This document shows positions 21,893 to 31,712 of a stretch of 64,000 nt of DNA, in pieces. How positions within the stretch are numbered: position 1 is the first letter of the stretch; every line of letters begins with the position of its first letter. The stretch is taken from the NCBI GenBank assembly GCA_001724245.1, contig MEDX01000004.1:1-64000 (forward strand), in the 5' to 3' direction. The position numbers and the translations under genes are program-made. The DNA comes from Fonticula-like sp. SCN 57-25. Its lineage: Eukaryota > Nucleariida > Rotosphaerida. A model generated the notes under the pieces. It was given only the letters and a program-made list of their open reading frames with translations. It did no database searches and was not told the DNA's origin.

Positions 21893-23548
21893 TCACGTCA
21901 GCGGCTGCAAATCGAGCAATGTGTCGGCTTCTTCCTTTGACGTTTCAAATGGCAACGCCGTGCTGGACAGCGACCCAAAGTCGGTCGCGCTTGCGCTCTC
22001 AATGTCCGGCACGACGAACCCAATCTGCTGCTTGACCTCTGTCGCCTGCCTCCCCACCGTGAGCGTCCGCCTCTCGAGCAGGGACGGCGCCGCGTCGGCC
22101 TTGGCGAGCGGCTCGGGCGCGTCGTCGCCGTCGGCGCTGTCGATCCCAAGCGATGACTCGCGCTTGAGCGGCGGCACACTCTCCCGCGCGAAAGCGTCGC
22201 CCTGCGGGGGCACGACCTGCTGCTGTGAGAGCTGCATGTGGAACGACGAGAGCTCGCTCTGCAACTGCCGAAACCCGCTGAGGTCGAATGGCGACGCGTC
22301 CTCATCAAGCCGCGTCGGCGCGTCGGCGGGTGCTTCCGGTGGCGCCTGGGTCATGACGCTCTCGAGCAGCTCGTCCGTGTTCTTGCTCATCATGGCGATG
22401 AAGTCGCTGAGCGCCGACGACTTTGGGTGCGAGCCGGCGGCGGCAATCTCATTATGAAACTGCAGCGCCGAGTTGGAGCGCACGCGGCCGGCGGGCGTCA
22501 TGACGGGGATCGGTCGCGTGGCCTGCGGCGGCGTGGCGGGGGCGGCCACCGCGGCCGGCGACGGTGACGACGAGAGCGGCTCCAGCGACGCGAGGCTGTC
22601 GGGCGAGCGGCCCAAGACGTCGGCCTCGGACGCAGCGTGCGCCCAGATAGGACCGCGCGGCTGCTCGGCGCGCGGAGGCGAAACGGCGGCGGCGCTGTCG
22701 GCTGGCGCGTCGAGCGGGCGAAGAGAGCCGGAGCGCGGGCGTGCAGCGGAGGCGCCATGCGGGCGGCCGACCTCGTACGAGCACGTCGTGCGGTGCTTTA
22801 CCGTCAGCTTGAACGTGCCACGAGGCGTCTCGACTTGGCCCGGAAAGGGCGCCTCGGTCGTGCTGTCAATGTGCCAGCCCTGCACGGGCGAGTGCAGCGG
22901 CTGAACGTCCCCGGCGGGATCCTCATCGGGCGAGCGGATCGCGTATTCTATCCGAAGGCCGGGCACGGAGGGGAGGTCAGCCGACGACGCGCGCGAAAGC
23001 TTGTTGAGTTGCTTTAAGAGGCGAAAAGCAGGGAGAGTGCGGAGGTGCGTGTACAGGCCGCGGAAGAAGATGACGCCGTTGCTGTACATGTGGGACGGCG
23101 TCACAATGCGATTCACAGGTTCGCCAAGCACTAGCTCCCAGCTTTCCAGCAGAATAAACCGCTTTTCTAACGTGAAATTCGAATCCAGATGTAGCTTGGT
23201 GAGCGTCCCATTCACATTGCTCGACAGGAAAAGCGTCGCCTCGCTCTTTCGGAGCGCGTCAGACAGACTGTCCAAATCAAGCAGAATGTCAATTATTAAA
23301 GGGCTCCCGAATCGCGTCAGCTTCAGCCACTGTGACACCTGCTCTGCTACTTCTGGGGACTCGGGCGTCGCTAGCTCAAACTAGGAGGCGACACACGCGG
23401 TCAGCACAGTCGCGCAAACATCACAAGGCCGTCGTACACTGCCGCTGCTCTCCTTGGCCGAGGCCAGCGAAGGGGAGACGCGCGCATTGATGATTAGTTG
23501 GGCTACTTTGGAATAGAAATTCCAATAAAAACTCTCCTGCTTGTCCAT
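21893..23548 (-). CDS. ATG13: Autophagy protein 13 (HORMA domain)
   Basis: Regulatory subunit of the Atg1/ULK kinase complex that starts autophagosome formation. Exon 1 begins at the ATG at 23548 (MDKQESFYWNFYSKVAQLI), typical of the ATG13 N-terminus, and joins the large second exon at about 23382 through a donor GTGTAC and acceptor CCTAG. The HORMA domain follows, with LESWELVL, FRGLYTHLRTLPAFRLLKQL and later TFKLTVKHRTTCSYEVG, all hallmarks. From about residue 240 the protein is Ser/Pro/Ala-rich and disordered, as in other ATG13 proteins where the Atg1- and Atg17-binding sites lie. About 520 residues. Convergent with the four-TM gene upstream in coordinate. Confidence 0.9.
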
Positions 23549-23684
23549 GGTCTTTCCTCCCGTCCTTCCGAGGGAGAGAGAGCGCGCACTGGTCTCCCAA
23601 TCACTCCCCTGCACTCGGTCGACGCACTGTGTTGTCGCTTGCGTCACTTGTCAGATATAAAGGCACATAATTTGGAGCGAACTT

Positions 23685-23758
23685 CGCCGCGTGGCCAAAT
23701 TGGATAAGGCGCCTGACTACGGATCAGGAGATTCTGCGTTCGAGTCGCAGCGTGGTCG
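23685..23758 (+). tRNA. tRNA-Arg(ACG), copy 1, mismatched first acceptor pair
   Basis: Cloverleaf is complete: D arm GCC..GGC, anticodon stem CCTGA/TCAGG around loop CTACGGA (anticodon ACG), T arm CTGCG-TTCGAGT-CGCAG, discriminator G. No intron. Unlike copies 2 and 3, the first base is C, which leaves a C-C mismatch with position 72; the other six acceptor pairs (with two G-U) hold. A T-run follows at once. It may be functional or beginning to decay. Confidence 0.88.
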
Positions 23759-24116
23759 CCATTTTTTTTGTCTTTTGGCGGTGGACGCGTTTTAGTGGCT
23801 TCTCTAGGTAGGCCGTGTGGCGTTGGTTCTAGGTGTTTGCAAAGTATATGGCATGCTCTCAGGCGACCGAATTGTTAGCTTTATGCATTCGGATTTCTGT
23901 GGACAGACTCTTGATCCGGAAAACAGATCCAGTTTGGTTTGCTGAAAGAAACAAAGGAAATATTGGTTGCACCTGTACAATTCTTGAAGAGACACCATAG
24001 TGCGGTCACCAAAGGCATTGCAAACAGTTTGTAGGCACTCTAGTACGCTACCCTTGCTTCGTTGCCGTGAACGAAATTATTCAAATTGACTTTTTTGTCT
24101 GTGCAACTCAGTCGAC
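23759..24116. other. Spacer between tRNA copies 1 and 2
   Basis: AT-rich spacer starting with a T-run (pol III terminator of copy 1). No gene seen. Confidence 0.55.
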
Positions 24117-24190
24117 GGCCGCGTGGCCAAATTGGATAAGGCGCCTGACTACGGATCAGGAGATTCTGCGTTCGAGTCGCAGCGTGGTCG
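24117..24190 (+). tRNA. tRNA-Arg(ACG), copy 2
   Basis: Acceptor stem GGCCGCG pairs with CGTGGTC (two G-U pairs); anticodon ACG in loop CTACGGA; T loop TTCGAGT; discriminator G. The internal A and B box regions are intact and a run of seven T starts four bases downstream. Identical to copy 3 over the whole gene, including the upstream CGAC. Confidence 0.95.
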
Positions 24191-24407
24191 ATATTTTTTT
24201 GCCCTTTTGGAGTTGACGAGGGTGAGTCAATTGCGTTTGTTCACAACAGTTCCGGCAGGATGTTTGCTTCTACAAGGTGCTTCTTGCCTGAAACGCGACT
24301 TTTGCATCCGAAAGTCGCCGTTCAACAGGTTTTTCGCCAGTTTTCGTAAAGAACCGCTTGAGATTGTAGTATTCATAACGTCTTTTTCCACATGCCTCTA
24401 CATCGAC

Positions 24408-24481
24408 GGCCGCGTGGCCAAATTGGATAAGGCGCCTGACTACGGATCAGGAGATTCTGCGTTCGAGTCGCAGCGTGGTCG
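24408..24481 (+). tRNA. tRNA-Arg(ACG), copy 3
   Basis: Same sequence as copy 2, again preceded by TCGAC and followed by a T-run. It sits about 80 bases upstream of the start codon of the Lys/Pro/Ala-rich gene, so its pol III unit nearly abuts a pol II promoter. Confidence 0.95.
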
Positions 24482-24560
24482 ATTATTTTTTTGTTGCCGT
24501 TACTTTTTTGGCGCGAAATTCGAACAATTGCCAAAGTTGACAGGTCGCCGTTCGCCGGGA

Positions 24561-25691
24561 ATGCCACCCCGCAAGATCCCTCGTTCGGCTGCTGCCACAA
24601 CTCTTTTGGCCGCAGCAAAGAAGCCAAACCGCCCGCGAGCAAGCACCGTTGCATCTCGCGCCGTTTCATCCAAATCCCAGACGACGAAGCCCAAGGCCGC
24701 TGTTTCTAAGCCGACAAAGAGCAAACGATTGACATCGAGCAAGCCTCTTCCTGTGAAGCCTCGTGTAGCCAAAGCCAAGTCTGCCGCCGCAAAGAGCGCT
24801 GTTTTGAAGCGCCAGGCGGCCAAGCCGACAAAGCCGGTCAAGCCCAGCAGCAATGCGGCGGGTCCCAAGGCGGCAGCTAAATTGACGGTTGCCAAGAAGC
24901 CGGCAGCGTCATCAACAAGGTCCTCTGCTCGCGCGCCAGCCAAGCCGCTTGTCGCGACGACTTTGAAGGCAGGAACATCCAAGGCAAAGCCGGTGGCGGT
25001 TAAGACGCCGACGCGCTCACCAAAGACCTCCAAGACGGGCACTGCAGACAAGAATTCTGGGCGAGGCGTGTCGGTTCGGCGCACGTCTGCGACGCCGGTC
25101 AAGGTCGTCAAGCCTCGCGCACCCGCACGTGAGAGCCCTGCTGCAAAGAAGACGCCGGCGCGTGGCAGCCCTGCTGTCAAGAAGGCGGCTGTGCGCGAGA
25201 GCCCTGCTGTGAAGAAGACGGCTACTCGTGACAGTCCTGCTGTGAAGAAGATGGTTGCGCGCGAGAGTCCTGCTGCAAAGAAGGCTGTTTCAACGCCTGT
25301 CAGAAAAGCGCCGCTGGAGCGGAAACCCGCTGCCGAAAAGCCGCAGGTGGGCCGCCCGGCGTCGAGGAGGAATCCCGCACCGAGCACACCGGTGGACAAG
25401 AAACCTCTCGCCAGGAAGCCCGCGGCAAAGGAGCCGACCGCCAGCCAGGAGCGTGCCACCAAGAAGCCCGCGGGCAAGAAAGCGGCTGCCAAGCCCTCTG
25501 CACCAGTTGCAGCTGTAGCTAACCCCGCTCAGGCCACTGCCGCTGCGGCCCCCGCGGTAATGGCTCCGCCCGCAGCAGCTCCTGCCCCTGAGCCGGTGCT
25601 TGAGGAGAGCCTTGAGCTTCCCGATTTGGCGCCTCTTCGAACGCCCGTCCGCAGCGCTGCTGCACCTTCCTATTACCGTTGGCGTGCATAG
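24561..25691 (+). CDS. Lys/Pro/Ala-rich basic protein, histone H1-like tail composition
   Basis: Intronless, 376 residues, ATG at MPPRKIPRS. An open frame continues upstream but runs through two tRNA genes, so that part is not coding. The body is almost wholly K, P, A, S, T and R with no hydrophobic core. Five imperfect units of about ten residues with the pattern RESPAxKK occur at about 186-240; SPxxK motifs bind AT-rich DNA in H1 and sperm histones and are CDK sites. The last 60 residues turn acidic/proline-rich (EESLELPDLAPL). I see no winged-helix H1 globular domain. It is likely a DNA- or chromatin-associated disordered protein. Confidence 0.7.
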   Translation: MPPRKIPRSAAATTLLAAAKKPNRPRASTVASRAVSSKSQTTKPKAAVSKPTKSKRLTSSKPLPVKPRVAKAKSAAAKSAVLKRQAAKPTKPVKPSSNAAGPKAAAKLTVAKKPAASSTRSSARAPAKPLVATTLKAGTSKAKPVAVKTPTRSPKTSKTGTADKNSGRGVSVRRTSATPVKVVKPRAPARESPAAKKTPARGSPAVKKAAVRESPAVKKTATRDSPAVKKMVARESPAAKKAVSTPVRKAPLERKPAAEKPQVGRPASRRNPAPSTPVDKKPLARKPAAKEPTASQERATKKPAGKKAAAKPSAPVAAVANPAQATAAAAPAVMAPPAAAPAPEPVLEESLELPDLAPLRTPVRSAAAPSYYRWRA

Positions 25692-26076
25692 TTTTTTCTT
25701 TATTTTCGCTGTTGTTCATTGTCACAATACACTTTACGCTGTTTTCATGGCTTTTCGCGCACTTTTCCTCAATCAATCGCGGTGTCATCGCTTTTGTGAT
25801 TGATAGGAAGGGACCTTGTGGGATTGACGATCGTGATTCATCAGGGTCCCTTTTCGATCGACATATGAAAAGGCGCGACTATAAAAGGCAGCGAGGCCAG
25901 TTCTTTCCTGTCGTCTGCCCGAGTGCTGACGAACGGAACGGGCGGAGAGCCTGTGAGGTTTCGGCAGTCTCGACGCGAGGCCAGGGGTTGCGCGCGCGTG
26001 TTATAGTGAGCTCGCGCTCGCGTCCTTCTGGCTTTTTCGTTCTTTTTTCTTTTGTTTCTGCGTCTAGTACGTTAAG
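25692..26076. other. RPB1 upstream region
   Basis: No gene supported. Contains an inverted pair GGACCCTGATGAATCACGATCG / related sequence near 25810-25850 (GGGACCTTGTGG..GGGTCCC) and a CT-rich leader just before the RPB1 ATG. Confidence 0.5.
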
Positions 26077-29000
26077 ATGAAGGACTTTCCGTTCTCGACC
26101 GCGCCGATCCGCGGCGTGCGCGCGGTTCAATTCGGAATCTTGTCACCGGAGGAAATTCAAAAGATGGCTGTCTTGGAGGTGATCCACCCCGAGTCCTTTG
26201 ACATGGGAAGCAATGTTCCTAAGCGCGATGGTCTGGCGGACCCGCGCATGGGCACAACGGAGCGTGATCGCCTCTGCGCGACGTGCAACGGCTCGTACAT
26301 TGACTGCCCCGGGCACTTTGGCTACATCAAGCTCGCCAAGCCGGTGTACCACATTGGTTTTGTTGACAAGGTCTACAAGGTACTGCACAGCGTGTGCCAC
26401 AAGTGCTCGCGCCTACTCGTGCCGGATCGCAGCTCGACTGCTTTCAAGGAGGTGATGTCGATCAAGGATGGTAAATTGCGCGCCAAGCAGCTGGCTGCTC
26501 GTAATCTGATCCGCAACGACGAGTGCGTGAAGAGCGAGACGGGCATTGGCGGCTGCGGCTCCAAGCAGCCCAAGCTTCGCCGCAAAAATTACCAGATTAC
26601 GGCGCACTATTCGAGCAAGGCCGACGAGGAGGGCACGACTGTGCGCGAGGAGAGCCTCACGGCGGACAAGGCGTACGCGATCCTGCACGGCATCTCGGAC
26701 GAGGACTGCTACGCTCTCGGCTATGACCCGAAGCAGTCGCGGCCCGAGTGGATGATCATCCGCAACATGCCCGTCTGCCCGCCGCAGGTGCGCCCGAGCA
26801 TCATGCACGACTCGTCGCGCCCCAGCCAGGACGACTTGACGTACAGCTTGGGCCTCATTATCAAGGACAACATGAACCTCAAGCGCAGCGAGGCCGAGGG
26901 CCACGCGGGCCACATCGTCCAGAAGAACTACCAAATGCTGCAGTACCGCATCACGGTCTACTTTGACAACGAGGTGCCCGGCGTCCCGGTGAGCGCGCAA
27001 AAGTCTGGTCGCTCGCTCAAGTCGATCCGCCAGCGCCTAAAGGGCAAGGAAGGCCGCATTCGAGGCAACTTGATGGGTAAGCGTGTCGACTTTTCGGCGC
27101 GTACGGTTATTGGCCCCGACCCGAGCTTGTCGCTCGACCAGGTCGGCGTCCCTCGGTCGATTGCCGCCAACCTGACGTTCCCCGAGATTGTGACCGCGTT
27201 CAACATGGACCGCCTTCAGGGCCTCGTCGAGAACGGCTCGACGTACCCCGGTGTCCGCTATGTCATCCGCGACGACGGCGAGCGCATCGACCTGCGCTTT
27301 GCAAAGTCGCGCGACATTCACCTGCAGCCGGGCTACATTGTGGAGCGCCACATCATCGACGACGATCTCGTGCTTTTCAACCGCCAGCCGTCGCTGCACA
27401 AAATGTCCATGATGGGTCACCGCATCAAGGTCATGCCGTACTCGACCTTCCGCCTGAACCTGTCGGTGACGACGCCCTACAACGCCGATTTCGACGGTGA
27501 CGAAATGAATTTGCACGTGCCGCAGACGATCGAGGCGCGCACCGAGCTGTTGCAGCTTGCCATGGTCCCCACGCAGATTATCAGTCCGCAAGCCAACAAG
27601 CCCGTCATGGGTATTGTGCAGGACTCGCTGAACGGCATCAACAAGTTTACGCGCCGCGACTGCTTCCTGGACCGCAGCATGGTCATGCAGCTGCTCATGT
27701 GGCTGCCCGACTGGAACGGCATCCTCCCCGTCCCGGCCATTCTCAAGCCCAAGCCGCTGTGGACTGGCAAGCAGATCTTTTCCATGCTCATCCCGAGCGA
27801 CATTAACGTGCTGCGCCACCACGCGGCCCACAATGACGCCGAGAACACGAGCCCCTACCGCGACATTACGCCGGGTGACACGCGCGTGCTCATTGAGAAC
27901 GGCCTCCTGCTGACCGGCATGGTGTGCAAGAAGACTATTGGTTCGGCACAGGGCGGTCTCATCCACGTCATCTGCATCGAAAAGCAGCAGAACCCGCGCA
28001 TCGCCGCCGACTTTTTCACTCAAGTTCAGTACATTGTCAACAACTGGCTCCTGATCAACGGCTTTTCCGTCGGTATCGGCGACGGTATTGCCAGCATCGG
28101 CACCATGCAGCGCATCCAGGAGATCATGGACCGCAACAAGGTCAAGGTGCGCGACCTCGTCCAGCAGGCGCGCCTCGGCAACCTCGATGCGGAGAAGGGT
28201 ATGACCCTGCGCGAGTCGTTTGAGAGCGCCGTGAACACGATTCTGTCTGCCACGCGCGAGGAGGCCGGCAAGCTGGCCGCCATGTCGCTCAAGCAGGACA
28301 ACAACTTTAAGCAGATGGTGTACGCCGGCTCCAAGGGTTCGACTATCAATATTTCCCAGATCGCTGCGTGCGTCGGTCAGCAGAACGTCGAAGGCAAGCG
28401 CATTCCTTTTGGCTTCCGCGACCGCACGCTCCCGCACTTTATGAAGGACGACTTTGGCCCCGAGTCTCGCGGCTTTGTCAGTAACAGTTACCTTACCGGT
28501 CTGCTCCCGCAAGAGTTCTTCTTCCACGCCATGGGTGGTCGCGAGGGTCTTATCGATACCGCCGTGAAGACGTCCGAGACGGGTTACATCCAGCGTCGTC
28601 TCGTCAAGGGCATGGAAGACGTGATTGTGCGCTACGACGGCACGGTCCGCAACTCGGTCGGCGAGGTGGTCCAGTTCCTCTACGGCGAGGACGGCCTCAA
28701 CGGCGGCTTTATCGAGCAGCAAAAGGTGGAGCTCATGTCGCTCAACAATGCACGCTTTGAGCGCCGCTACCGCATCGACATGGACCCGACCAAGCCGACG
28801 TACCTCTTTTCGGACCGCTCGACGGTCGTCACGCCGTCGGTCATCAAGCTCGTCTCGGCCAACTTTGCCGAGGTGCAGCGCGCGGTCGAGGCCGAGTTTG
28901 CCCAGATCGTCGAGGACCGCCGCGTGCTCCGCGAGGAGATTTACCTCAAGCTGCGCGGTGACGTTGCGTACCTGCCCGTCAACCTCGACCGCCTCATCTG

Positions 29001-31386
29001 GACCGCGCAGACGATGCACCGCCTCGACAAGCGCCGCCCGTCCAACCTCTACCCGCTCAACATTATCAAGAGCGTGCAGCAGCTGCTGGAGCGCGTCGTG
29101 GTCGTGCCCGGCACGGACGCCATGTCGGTCACCGCGAACGAGGATGCCACGCTTTTCTTCAAGATTCACGTGCGCGCCAGTCTCTCGGTGAAGCGCGTCC
29201 TGGAAGAGTTCCGCCTGGACGACCGCGCTTTTGCTTGGGTGGTCGCGCAGATTGAGAGCCGCTTTATCCAGTCGCTGTGCTACCCCGGCGAGACGGTCGG
29301 CACCATTGCCGCTCAGTCGATCGGTGAGCCCGCCACGCAGATGACGCTCAACACCTTCCACAGCGCCGGTATCGGTGCCAAGAACGTGACGCTCGGTGTG
29401 CCTCGTCTCAAGGAGTTGATCAACGTGGCAAAGACCATCAAGACGCCCTCGCTGACCGTGTACCTCAAGCCCGAGTTTGCGCAGGATCTCAACCGCGCCA
29501 AGAGCGTGCAGGCTTCGATTGAGCACGCGACGCTGCGCAAGGTGACGGCAATGAGCGAGATTTACTTTGACCCGGACCCGTTTAACACGGTGATCGAGGA
29601 GGACCAGTACTTTGTGCAGACCTTTATGGAGTTTGAGCACTCTGACCTGGACCGCGAGTCGGTGTCGCCGTGGATGCTGCGCCTTACGCTCGACCGCAAG
29701 ATGATGCTCGACAAGTCGCTTACAATGCACGACATTGCCAAGCGCCTCAAGGAAGAGTATGGCAGTGCGGTGCTTTGCGTCTTCAACGACGACAACGCCA
29801 AGGACCTTGTGTTCCGCATCCGCCTGGTCGGCGACGTCGGGGGCAAGGACGACGACATGGACGAGTCTGGCGATGTCAAGCTGCGCCAGATGGAGTCCGC
29901 TATGCTCAGCGGCCTGACGCTGCAGGGCGTGCAGGGCATCCAGCGTGTCAAGATTGACAGCGACGCGCCGTGGCGCTTTGATGAAGTTTCTGGCGGTCTT
30001 GTGAACGACAAGGAGCGCTTCAAGGAGAACTTTTTGCGCACATCGGGCACCAACTACCGCACGGTGCTCTGCCACGAGAGCGTCGACCACGCTCGTACCA
30101 TCTCCAACAGCGTCACCGAGACGCTCGAGGTGCTCGGCATTGAGGCGGCGCGCCTCGCCCTTCTGCGCGAGATCAAGGTGGTTATTGAGTTTGACGGTAA
30201 CTATGTCAACTACCGCCACTTGGCGCTGCTCTGCGACGTCATGACGTACAAGGGCATCCTCATGTCGATCACGCGCCACGGCATCAACCGCAACTCGACC
30301 GGCCCGCTCATGCGCTGCTCGTTTGAGGAGACGGTCGAGATCCTGCTCGAGGCCGCCGCCTTTGCCGAGACGGACCAGATGAAGGGCGTGTCGGAGAACA
30401 TCATGCTCGGCCAGCTGGCGCCGCTCGGAACGGGTCAGTTTGACCTTCTCCTCGACGACGGCGCGGTCGAGCACGCCATGGCCATCGACCTCTCTGCCGG
30501 AATGCACCACCAGATGGACATGAACTATTACGCAGAGGGAGGAATGACGCCGCGCAAGTTTGACGCGTTCTCGCCAGTGTACAGTCAGCACTCGCCCGTG
30601 CGCAAGAACCTCAGCTTCTCGCCCGCGTACGTCGGCTCGGCAACGCCGCGCGTCGGCAACTTGTCGCCGTCGTATTCGCCTACGAGCCCGTCATACTCGC
30701 CTACGAGCCCGTCGTACTCGCCCACGAGCCCGTCTTATTCGCCGACGTCGCCTTCGTACTCGCCGACGTCGCCGTCATATTCACCGACGTCACCCTCGTA
30801 CTCGCCGACGTCGCCGTCGTACTCGCCGACGTCGCCTTCCTATTCACCGACGTCGCCGGCCTACTCGCCGACAAGCCCGTCGTACTCGCCGACGAGCCCG
30901 TCATATTCGCCCACGAGCCCTTCGTACTCGCCGACGTCACCTTCGTACTCTCCTACGAGCCCGTCGTACTCGCCGACAAGTCCGTCGTACTCGCCGACGT
31001 CGCCTTCGTACTCCCCTACAAGCCCGTCGTACTCGCCGACGAGCCCGTCCTATTCACCGACGTCGCCTTCGTACTCGCCGACGTCGCCCTCGTACTCACC
31101 CACGAGCCCGTCGTACTCGCCGACGTCACCTTCGTACTCGCCGACGAGCCCGTCCTATTCGCCGACGAGCCCGACGTACTCGCCGACATCGCCGACGTAC
31201 TCGCCTACGAGCCCGACATACTCGCCGACGAGCCCGACGTACTCGCCGACGTCCCCGACATACTCGCCGACGTCCCCGACGTACTCGCCGACGTCGCCTT
31301 CGTACTCACCGGCGGCGTCCGGATACACCGCGCATTCCCCTTCTTACGCCCCTGATCCGGCCAAGAAGAACCAGAAGCGCACCTGA
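26077..31386 (+). CDS. RPB1: RNA polymerase II largest subunit
   Basis: Single exon, 1769 residues, catalytic subunit of pol II. The clamp zinc site shows C67, C70, C77 and H80 in CATCNGSYIDCPGHFG. The active-site loop NADFDGDEMNLHVPQ (about 469-483) carries the three Mg-binding Asp residues. The bridge helix region GGREGLIDTAVKTSETGYIQ lies near 820 and the trigger loop TLNTFHSAGIGAKNVT near 1090. The CTD starts at Tyr1533 with 30 consecutive YSPTSPx heptads; position 7 is Ser in heptads 1-8, 10-23 and 30, Ala in 9 and Thr in 24-29. A short basic tail (KKNQKRT) ends the protein. It lacks introns although most neighbours have several. Confidence 0.98.
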   Translation: MKDFPFSTAPIRGVRAVQFGILSPEEIQKMAVLEVIHPESFDMGSNVPKRDGLADPRMGTTERDRLCATCNGSYIDCPGHFGYIKLAKPVYHIGFVDKVYKVLHSVCHKCSRLLVPDRSSTAFKEVMSIKDGKLRAKQLAARNLIRNDECVKSETGIGGCGSKQPKLRRKNYQITAHYSSKADEEGTTVREESLTADKAYAILHGISDEDCYALGYDPKQSRPEWMIIRNMPVCPPQVRPSIMHDSSRPSQDDLTYSLGLIIKDNMNLKRSEAEGHAGHIVQKNYQMLQYRITVYFDNEVPGVPVSAQKSGRSLKSIRQRLKGKEGRIRGNLMGKRVDFSARTVIGPDPSLSLDQVGVPRSIAANLTFPEIVTAFNMDRLQGLVENGSTYPGVRYVIRDDGERIDLRFAKSRDIHLQPGYIVERHIIDDDLVLFNRQPSLHKMSMMGHRIKVMPYSTFRLNLSVTTPYNADFDGDEMNLHVPQTIEARTELLQLAMVPTQIISPQANKPVMGIVQDSLNGINKFTRRDCFLDRSMVMQLLMWLPDWNGILPVPAILKPKPLWTGKQIFSMLIPSDINVLRHHAAHNDAENTSPYRDITPGDTRVLIENGLLLTGMVCKKTIGSAQGGLIHVICIEKQQNPRIAADFFTQVQYIVNNWLLINGFSVGIGDGIASIGTMQRIQEIMDRNKVKVRDLVQQARLGNLDAEKGMTLRESFESAVNTILSATREEAGKLAAMSLKQDNNFKQMVYAGSKGSTINISQIAACVGQQNVEGKRIPFGFRDRTLPHFMKDDFGPESRGFVSNSYLTGLLPQEFFFHAMGGREGLIDTAVKTSETGYIQRRLVKGMEDVIVRYDGTVRNSVGEVVQFLYGEDGLNGGFIEQQKVELMSLNNARFERRYRIDMDPTKPTYLFSDRSTVVTPSVIKLVSANFAEVQRAVEAEFAQIVEDRRVLREEIYLKLRGDVAYLPVNLDRLIWTAQTMHRLDKRRPSNLYPLNIIKSVQQLLERVVVVPGTDAMSVTANEDATLFFKIHVRASLSVKRVLEEFRLDDRAFAWVVAQIESRFIQSLCYPGETVGTIAAQSIGEPATQMTLNTFHSAGIGAKNVTLGVPRLKELINVAKTIKTPSLTVYLKPEFAQDLNRAKSVQASIEHATLRKVTAMSEIYFDPDPFNTVIEEDQYFVQTFMEFEHSDLDRESVSPWMLRLTLDRKMMLDKSLTMHDIAKRLKEEYGSAVLCVFNDDNAKDLVFRIRLVGDVGGKDDDMDESGDVKLRQMESAMLSGLTLQGVQGIQRVKIDSDAPWRFDEVSGGLVNDKERFKENFLRTSGTNYRTVLCHESVDHARTISNSVTETLEVLGIEAARLALLREIKVVIEFDGNYVNYRHLALLCDVMTYKGILMSITRHGINRNSTGPLMRCSFEETVEILLEAAAFAETDQMKGVSENIMLGQLAPLGTGQFDLLLDDGAVEHAMAIDLSAGMHHQMDMNYYAEGGMTPRKFDAFSPVYSQHSPVRKNLSFSPAYVGSATPRVGNLSPSYSPTSPSYSPTSPSYSPTSPSYSPTSPSYSPTSPSYSPTSPSYSPTSPSYSPTSPSYSPTSPAYSPTSPSYSPTSPSYSPTSPSYSPTSPSYSPTSPSYSPTSPSYSPTSPSYSPTSPSYSPTSPSYSPTSPSYSPTSPSYSPTSPSYSPTSPSYSPTSPSYSPTSPTYSPTSPTYSPTSPTYSPTSPTYSPTSPTYSPTSPTYSPTSPSYSPAASGYTAHSPSYAPDPAKKNQKRT
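30673..31302 (+). repeat. 21-base tandem repeat encoding the CTD
   Basis: Thirty uninterrupted 21-base units without indels. Ser5 is written AGY in 15 units and TCN in 15, while Ser2 is always TCN. The Thr7 units are clustered (24-29). Confidence 0.95.
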
Positions 31387-31712
31387 GCCGCTATGGGCTA
31401 GGAATCAAAAGCAAAAAAAGCAAGCCGCAGGCCAACAGATTACCCTGTAGTTGTATACTATCATTTCCTTTTCATAATTTTGAAAAACAACAATAACAAA
31501 GCAATGTATGTACGTCTCTTCTTTCCGCTTCTTTCAGACAGTTTTCGTAGGAGGCTAAGGCGTCATCTTACGGTTCTTTGCGAATTCACGACCAATTGCT
31601 GAAATGATGAGTCATCATTGCGATTTCCGTGGTTGTGATTGGACGGCGGGCCGTTTTGGCGGGCTTGGTTTGGCGTCATTGTCGCGTTGCGGGTAGGTTG
31701 AAAGAGTAGGCG
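31387..31712. other. Intergenic RPB1-NCA2
   Basis: A 326-base spacer, AT-rich after RPB1 and with GTGATTGG near 31636 upstream of NCA2 (inverted CCAAT box, also found upstream of the 7TM array genes). Confidence 0.55.

Noticed and set aside
24123-24560. In-frame extension of the Lys/Pro/Ala-rich protein through two tRNA genes
   Set aside because: The repeated peptide in it is the translation of identical tRNA-Arg genes; the ATG at 24561 begins the compositionally uniform protein.
27037-30591. 1184-codon open frame antisense to RPB1
   Set aside because: It mirrors a highly conserved coding gene with strong GC3 bias, which removes stop codons in this antisense frame; no domain is visible in its translation.
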